Assembly: GCF_947172395.1 (NCBI RefSeq)
Contig: NC_069109.1
Span: forward strand, 660,001 to 724,000
DNA length: 64,000 nucleotides
Direction: 5' to 3'
DNA from: Bicyclus anynana
Taxonomy: Eukaryota; Arthropoda; Insecta; Lepidoptera; Nymphalidae
The translations under genes and the position numbers were made by a program. The notes under the pieces are model-generated. The model was not told where the DNA came from. It was given only the letters and a program-made list of their open reading frames with translations, and searched no databases. Positions 51,501 through 60,500 of this stretch are shown here, one piece after another (position 1 is the first letter of the stretch; each line of letters begins with the position of its first letter).

Positions 51501-54500
51501 ATGCAGGTTTCCTCGCGATGATTTTCCTTCACCGTTTGAGACACGTGATATTTAATTCCTTAAAATGCACACGACTGAATAGTTGGAGGTGCATGCCCCG
51601 GACCGGATTCAAACCTACATACACAGTCATATGGTTATAGAATAAAGCCTAGATAGCACTCGGGGATAGTGTAGCTTTCCAACAGTGAAAGAATCTTTCA
51701 AATCGGTTCAGTAGTTCCAGAGCCCATGCAAAACATATATACAATCAAATTTTCCCTCTTTATAGTATAGATAAAAATACAAACGCAGTCAAGCTCCATT
51801 TTGAATTACGCAACCACCCAATTGCAAGAAAGCTATCGACGACAAACAAAGACTTTACTTGCTTAATATTAAAGCGTTTCATCATTATCTTTATCATCCG
51901 ATGGACGTCCACTGCTGGACATAGGCCTCTTGCATGGACCTCTAAGCACAACGGTCTCGAGCCGCCAGCATCCAGCGACTCCCTGCAACCCAGCTTGATG
52001 TCTTCAGTCCACCTAATGGGGGGTCGACCAACACTGCACTTTCCGGTGCGGGGTTACCATTCCTTGGGACCCCAACGTCCATCGGCTCTTCGAACTATGT
52101 GCCGCCCATTGCCACTTCAGCTTCGCGACTCGCTGAGCTATGTCAGTGACTGGTTCGTCTGCGGATCACCTCATTTATGATTCGATCACGCAATGAAACC
52201 CCAAACAAAAGAAGTTGAAATTTACTTACATGAAATTTGGTGATTTTAGTGTCAGGACAAGATGATATGTTCAGGTAACATAACATATACTCTGTATGTG
52301 GTGGACTGTTGCGAATTTTGCTGAAATCATAACAATACGTACGTACGTACGTACGCAATCAATGATAATTTTATACTATCGCAATGCCTACAAAATCATC
52401 GCAAAAAGTGATCCTAATTTAGCTACTCCACTGAACACACATGCATTATAATACCTTTTATTCTATTACTAGCTGAACTTTAGTTTTTTAATAAGCGACT
52501 AAATGAAATTAAGACATTTTTCCTACAATTTTTTTTTATTCTTTTAAGTTAGCCCTTGACTACAATCTCACCTGATGGTAAGTGATGATGCAGTCTAAGA
52601 TAGAAGCGGACTAACTTGTTAGGAGGAGGATGAAAATCCACACTCCTTTCGGTTTCTACATGGCATCGTACCGGAACGCAAAATCGCTTGACGGTACGTC
52701 TTTGCCGGTAGGGTGGTAACTAGTCACGGCCGAAGTCTCCCACCAGCCAGACCTGGACAAATTAAGAAAATCTTAATCTGCCCAGCCGGGGATCGAACCC
52801 AGGACCTCCGTTTTATAAATCCACCGCGCATACCAATGCGCCACGGAGGCCGTCAAAACACGTCTCTTATTAAACAACGATCTCTATGTCCTGCAGTGGA
52901 CTCCATCGGCTAATATGATGATGATGATGATGAAAAACATACTTAAAAGCCATCTGTATGAGCTCTGTACTTACTTATAAGCCGTCTGTATGAGCTCTGT
53001 ACTTACTTAAAAGCCGTCTGTATGAGCTCTGTACTTACTTATAAGCCGTCTGTATGAGCTCTGTACTTACTTAAAAGCCGTCTGTATGAGCTCTGTACTT
53101 ACTTATAAGCCGTCTGTATGAGCTCTGTACTTACTTAAAAGCCGTCTGTATGAGCTCTGTACTTACTTAAAAGCCGTCTGTATGAGCTCTGTACTCCATT
53201 GAACAGCTGAATGCAGTTTCTCGGTGTAGTAGTTAGCGACGTGGTCTCTCATGGCACCGGATATGATGTTGTGATCTTGCACCACTCCTAGAAACACCAT
53301 GGATTTGAGAATCTACCCATGGGCGTGGCGGGGAGCGGTGGGGGAGGGCTAGCAGAACCGTCGGTTACTTGAGAGAGGGAATGGAAGCTACTGGCGCCTT
53401 AACGCAATGAATGAATGATATTTTGTTCATGAAAATGTAGGTTTAACATGATGGTACATTTATAGAATTGAGCCTATAAACTGGTGTATGAATTATCTTA
53501 AATAATTAAGTACATTTGAACGAAGACAAAAAAAACTCAATTAATACAATGTCACGATTACAAAATAATAAGTTAGAAAATGCAAAACAAAACAATGCAA
53601 AAACGATGCGCATTGTTTCTTATTTTACAATCTCAGTGCTTCGTCTGTATCGTGAATCGAGATTGTCAATATAAGTGTCCCACCGTCGGTCAGTTTCGAT
53701 TTTATCAAGGTTCGGAGAAATAAAGGGTTTAGTTAATCCTGGGTTAGTTAGTATAATAATCCTGGGTTATAGCTAACCCAGGATTCGAACCCACGTGATC
53801 GAAGCCACACAAATTAGCCACTAGACCAGTGGCATTTACATTTTTTGTGATTACTTACCCATAATCCAATTGAAATCTTCAAATAACTTGTCGTTATTAT
53901 CCAAATTTGTTAACACTTGTAATTGTTTTGCGATCTGCAACCGAAAACTGAGGTGAAATAATTAAATATTGTATGGCAATAGGCATAGCTGGGCATTAAC
54001 TCGTTAATCCGTTAATCGTTAATTAACGAAGATAACATTTTGATTAACGGATTAACTTTTAAGTTAACTTTTAAAAATGTTAACGGACCCGTTAACTTCC
54101 GTTAATATGCATAAGTCCGTTAATCGTTAATCTAATGCCTACTATTTACCGCGCGACGTGATTAACACGTTTGATGGTTTAGACAAGTAAGAAATTATGA
54201 AAGATTTTTTTTCAAAGAAATCAACAAATTGTATATTTACCTATGTTAAATTTATAGACAAAATCAAAAAACAAATTATGGCACTTTTCCCCAGTGCTCA
54301 CTTTTATTTTTCCAATGGGGATCTCACACAATATAGAAATGCAATATTAACCAGTCATATTAACGGATTTACGATTAACGTTAACTTGCGTTAATTCTAC
54401 CGGAATGTAACTCTTGAACATTTAACGAAGCTAACTTTTTTTGTAGCGGATTAACGATTAACGAAGTTAACTATTTGATTAACGGTGCCCAGCTATGGCA

Positions 54501-57500
54501 ATAGGCATAGGCCGTTAATCAAATAGTTAACTTCGTTAATCGTTAATCCGCTACAAAAACGTTAATAAAACGTTAATCCTTAATCCGTTAATATGACTGT
54601 GTAAAATTGCATTCATTGTGTGAGATTGGAAAAATGAGGATGAGCAATGTGGAAACGTGCTTTTTGGTGATTTTTATCTATAATTTATATTTATATCATA
54701 ATTATACCTAATTGTTAATTTCTTTGGAGAAATAAATAAATAACCTTTAAGAATAAGTCATTGTTTTTATGTTTAAGCAGTGTTTAGAGCCTCCAACTTT
54801 TCAGTTGTACATTACCTGACGATATACCTGAGAATTTTCTCAATTCTCTGCGTGTGTGAAGTCTGCCAATCCGCATTGGGCCAGCGTGGTGGACTGTTGG
54901 CCTAACCCCTCTCATTCTGAGAGGAGACTCGTAAACAGCAATGAGCTGAATATGGGTTGATAAAGATGATGATGATCTTATTATAAGCTGTAAAAGTTTC
55001 TGATTGTCGTCGGTAACTTATTGGTTGCTGGCGTAACTGTTTAAGTGACGCTTGACATGTACTCTAGTCTTACATATACGCCAATCACTTCGGTTCTTGC
55101 CTTTATAGGGGTAACCATGGAAACAACTAGATAAACAAATAGGAAGATTCGGTGTTCTGGCCTTAGATACATAGATAATATAGGTGTCAAAGGTTCTGGC
55201 AATAAACGTTGAATACTGCAATGCAATCGTGTGGTGTAAGTACTTACTAGTGGCGTAAGTGATAAACAAATAGAAAGATTGGATGTTCTGGCAATAAACG
55301 TTGAATACTGCAATGCAATCGTGTGGTGTAAGTACTTACCAGTGGAGAAAGTGATAAACAAATAAGAAGATATATTTTGCTAGCTACACTTACCTGTAGA
55401 AAGATATTGGATTCTCGCACCAGATACTTGAACGTCGGTCGTGTGGTGTACATGCCAGTGGCGTAAGTGTCTTTGTTGTAAGCGTATGGAAAGAAGTCAT
55501 CCTGTTTGGTCTCTAAGGGTGGGCTACAATTAAGAAAAATGACTTCTTAGATAACCAGGCAACGATTTTAACCGACCTCAAAATAAGGAGGAGGTTATCA
55601 ATTTGTCGGAATCTTTTTTTTTATAAATGTTCACCAATTACTCGAAGACGCCGATTTGAAAAATTATTTTTTTGTTTCAAAGGGTTTGCTTTTCATTAGA
55701 TCATATCGTAATCATGTTAGGATCTAATGATGGAATCCTGGAGAAATCGACGGGAACGTTCGAATACTATAGGGATAGCTAGTACGTTTGTTAATGTTTT
55801 CAATAAGTATTTTAAAGCACTACAAAGAATATCTGGTGTAGATCTGGTGATGGAGCCGAAGCACAGACGAGGGAACTCCTCATCGATTTACAGCAGTTAC
55901 CTTGTGTTTGGACTTAATTAATTTACATCGAAGAGAACTTTACAAATAAATGAAATATGACTGTCATTAGGGGTCTGGTGATGGAGACGAGGGATTTTTA
56001 AGGGAACTCCTCAACAGTTTACATTACAGTTTACATTACAGTTTATCTTGTGATTGGGCTTGATTAGATTATATTGATAAGAACTTTACATCTAGATGAC
56101 TGTCAACACAATCAAAGAAGATTTAGAATATTCATATTTCGTAGGGGTAGAGCAGTGATAGCCCAGTGGATATGACCTCTGCCTCCGATTTCGGAGGGTT
56201 TGGGTTCGAATCCTGTCCGGGGCATGCACCTCCAACTTTTCAGTTGTGTGCATTTTAAGAAATTAAATATCACGTGTCTCAATCGGTGAAGGAAAACATC
56301 GTGAGGAAACCTGTATACCAGAGAATTATCTTCATTCTCTGCGTGTGTGAAGTCTGCCAATCCGCATTGGGCCAGCGTGGTGGACGATTGGCCTAACCCC
56401 TCTCATTCTGAGAGGAGACTCGAGCTCAGCAGTGAGCCGAATATGGGTTGATGACGACGAACGGGGAGTGATGTATAAGAGTAAAGATTAAAGTAGTATT
56501 TTTAAAATTGGTTTGGTTGATTAATAAGAAAAATAAGTGTAAGAAAATAACATCGTGTTTTTATAATGAAAATGTTTGTCACTTAAAATACTAAAATGAA
56601 AAAAAATAATAATAAAAATATACAACCGACTTCAAAATCACAAAAGTGTTTCTACTAAACTACTAAAAAGTGAAAAAAAAAACATCATATGTGCTACCTT
56701 AGATCAGTACGAAGGCGGTACCAAGTTTGTGATGTACCTAATATTTCAAAAAGTTTAAACAATAAAGAGTTAGGATTTTCAGGAACGGCTTTAATTGACA
56801 CAGCACTAACTTGGTACCGCCTTCATACTGGTCAGAAGGTAGCACATACGATGGTATTTTTCACTTTTTAGTTTAGTAGACATTTCTGTGATTTTGAAGT
56901 CGGTTGTATTTTTTTTATTAAATTTTTTATACCATTATATATGTTATTATATGCCTACAAAATCACCGCAAAAAGTGATAATTGTAAAAACTTTGACACA
57001 TTACTTATACAGCTTGTTTATTATATTATGTATTTAAACTTACTTCTCATCATAAACAGCTTTTAAATAACACGCCGGTGTTGAGTAGAAAGCGTGCATT
57101 TTTTCATTGTTCTTGTATGTCCTTTCGTTTAGATTGCTGAAACAAGTATTTTGTTCACAAGGGAAGAAAGTTATTGATTACCAACGAATGGGTAATTCAT
57201 CAAAACAAATCTAAATATATTTATGTTGAGGATTTATCCAACTTTTATAGGTACGGAAGAATTGCGTCTGCATTCAGGAAATGTGATTAATTCGTTTCCT
57301 GATTGCCTCAGACCAACTATTGTATAGGACCTGCCTCGCTAGGTGTCACTTTTCTGTCAAAGTATATGATCAACGATCTAATGCGATTATAAAAGCTGTC
57401 TCTATAGAATCGATGTTAAATAGTTCTAATCGTGTTCGTCGGTTACAGAGCTCTGTAAAAATACCTTTTTGTCTAGTTAAATAATTTTCCTCAGAAAATG

Positions 57501-60500
57501 ACAGACAATTTTGTTTGTGACTATGAGTGCGATACAGGTCCTTCTATAATTGGTCTGAGCTGATTTCAGATGTAAGCCTTACCTTAGACAAATGTATACG
57601 AGACAAAATAAAAAATAAGTGTATCTAATATATTATTATTTATGTACTTTTGTAATTATTTATAAATATAAATGTGAAAACTTCGCTGGCTGCTTGTCAA
57701 CAACTATGGAGTCATATTTAAAGCTGTTTGTTTTCCTTAATAAATAATAAATAAATAAAAAAGACAAGTTATTGTTAACTAGCAGACGTCACACGGTTTC
57801 ACCCGCGTAATTCCCGGTGCCGTAAGAATACTGGGATACAATATAGCCTATTACTTTCAGGGATAATTTAGCTACCAAACAGTGAAATAATTTTTCGAAT
57901 CGGTTTAGTAGTTTCGGAGTGAAACAAACAATCAAATCATCTCTTTATAATATTAATATATAGACTAGCCCACAGGTTTCCCGCGTACTGTTCCCGTGAG
58001 AGTCGTGATAGCCCAGTGGATATGACCTCTGCCTCCGATTCCGGAGGGTGTGGGTTCGAATCCGGTACGGGGCATGCACCTCCAACTTTTCAGTTGTGTG
58101 CATTTTAAGAAATTAAATATCACGTGTCTCAAACGGTGAAGGAAAACATCGTGAGGAAACCTACATACCAGAGAATTTCTTAATTCTCTGCGTGTGTGAA
58201 GTCTGCCAATCCGCATTGGGCCAGCGTGGTGGACAATTGGCCTAACCCCTCTCATTATGAGAGGAGACTCAAGCTCAGCAGTGAGCCATATATGGGTTGA
58301 TAACGTAACGTTACTGTGAGAATACTGGGATAAAATATAACCTATGACACTCAGAAATAACGTGGCTATCTAGCGGTAAAAGAATTTTCCAAATCGGTTC
58401 AGTAGATCCAGAGATTATTATCCACCAACATTACCTCTTTATAATATTACTAGTAGATGCCGCGCGGTTTCACCCACGTGGTTCCCGTTCCTGTAGGAAT
58501 ACGGGAATAAAATAGCCCATAGCCTTCCTTGATAAACGGGCTAACTAACACTAGAAGAATTCTTCAAATAAGACCAGTAGTTCCTGAGATTAGCGCGTTC
58601 AAACAAACAAACTCTTCTTATTTATAATAGGTAAATTGGCTAGGGCTTGTACTCACTGAATCAATTTATCGATATTCGTGAACCATAGCTTGGCATCGTA
58701 GAACCCGAGCCGCTTCCCCATCATCACCATCACGTGTCTAGTGTTGTAGTGTGGCGCTTGTCGATATCGAATTTTTGTTATGAAGTCTTCTATCTGGAAA
58801 TATTTTAAAAGTAAGCTAAAGTGACAGCCTAAACCTCAGACCAATTATAGAAGGACCTGTATCGTACTCATAGTCACGAACAAAATTGTCTGTAATTTGA
58901 TGAGGAAAACGAGCTTAGATTTGGTATATATCTTATACTAAACTAGAAGTTTTTGCCCGTCTTTTACACAATTCAATTACACAAAAAGGTATTTTTACGG
59001 AGCTCTTTAACCGACGAACACGATTACAACTATTTAACATCGATACTATAGAGACAGTTTTTATAATCGCATTAGATCGTTGATCATATACTTTGACAGA
59101 AAAGTAATGTCTAGCGAGGCAGGTCCTATACAATAATTGGTCTGAGGCCTAAACACATGTAATGCTATAAATTGGAACCCATGATTTTTAGTTTTCGACC
59201 ATCCTATTGCTATTATCTCATAACATTATTGTCCTATATATGAGCCCTCATTCGCACGAGATTTTTTTTAACGGACGTTAAAAAAGCGTTGTGATTAAAA
59301 AATTCAAAATTCATTTATTTCAAGTAGGCTCAGTTTACAAGCACTTTTGACACGTCAGTTGACTATTTGTAAAGATTCTACCACCGGTTCGGAAGGCAGG
59401 TTCTGCTGAGAAGATACCGGCAAGAAACTCAACAGTTGCTCTTTTAAAAAAAATCATACAATATTAATGTTCCAACAAAAATTGTCACAATAGCTTCAGC
59501 GTACAGAATGTACAGAATTTGACCTACTACAGTTTTATTATAAGTTCTAGATGGCGCTAGTAGTTCTCTATGCCACGCTAACGTTTGTTGTTACAAATGG
59601 TATAAGTAAAATCTCAAATTGCAAAGTAATGTATAGAATTCGAACAGTTTTATTATAAGTAAGTATAGAAAAATCCTAAAGATTTTGGTATACTTCCGTA
59701 CATTCGTATCCTCCGCGAATAAGGATCTTTCGCTGTAGGTAGTACCTAGGTACCTACATCACTTACGCTCGAAAAACACTACCCTCTTTCCCGCAATCGG
59801 GTAAAAAGTGTGATCAACTCAACTCTTTGTTCGACGTTGTTGAACACAGCATCCGACGCCATGAAGAGCGGGTCATCACAAGTGCTGCCGAAGCAGTAGC
59901 CCGGCGGTGACCAATAGCCGTCGAATAGCTTGTGAGTGTAAATGTCTGTATCTCCACCTGGAATACAGGGAGATTTTTTTTGTACAGATATTTTATACAT
60001 AAACAAAATTTAATGATCACGTATTTTTTCTTTTTTTTAACTCAAAAATAACAAAGTTATCGTTCATCATCTCAACTTATCAACCCATTTTCGGCTCACT
60101 GCTGAGCTCGAGTCTCCTCTCAGAATGAGAGGGGTTAGGCCAATTAGTCCACCACGCTGGCCCAATGCGGATTAGCAGACTTCACACACGCAGAGAATTA
60201 AGAAAATTCTCTGGTATGCAGGTTTCCTCACGATGTTTTTCCTTCACAGTTTGAGACACGTGATATTTAATTTCTTAAAATGCACACAACTGAAAAATTG
60301 GAGGTGCATGCCCCGGATCTAGGTAGGTTTCTCGTCCCCATTTATTAAACTTAAATAAATAGATACTAAAGTGGTATCGATATCGATAAAAAATTAATGC
60401 AACATCCTTACCCAAATCATCGCTCCCTCGCCACACAAACTCCAGCGCTCTCCTCTGCATGCGGAGCAGTTCATCATCAAAGCTGATGGGGTTCACGAAG

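Noticed and set aside
52935..53198. Regular 32-bp direct repeats resembling a CRISPR array
   Set aside because: The units are contiguous with no variable spacers, the host is eukaryotic, and the unit is exon plus splice donor.
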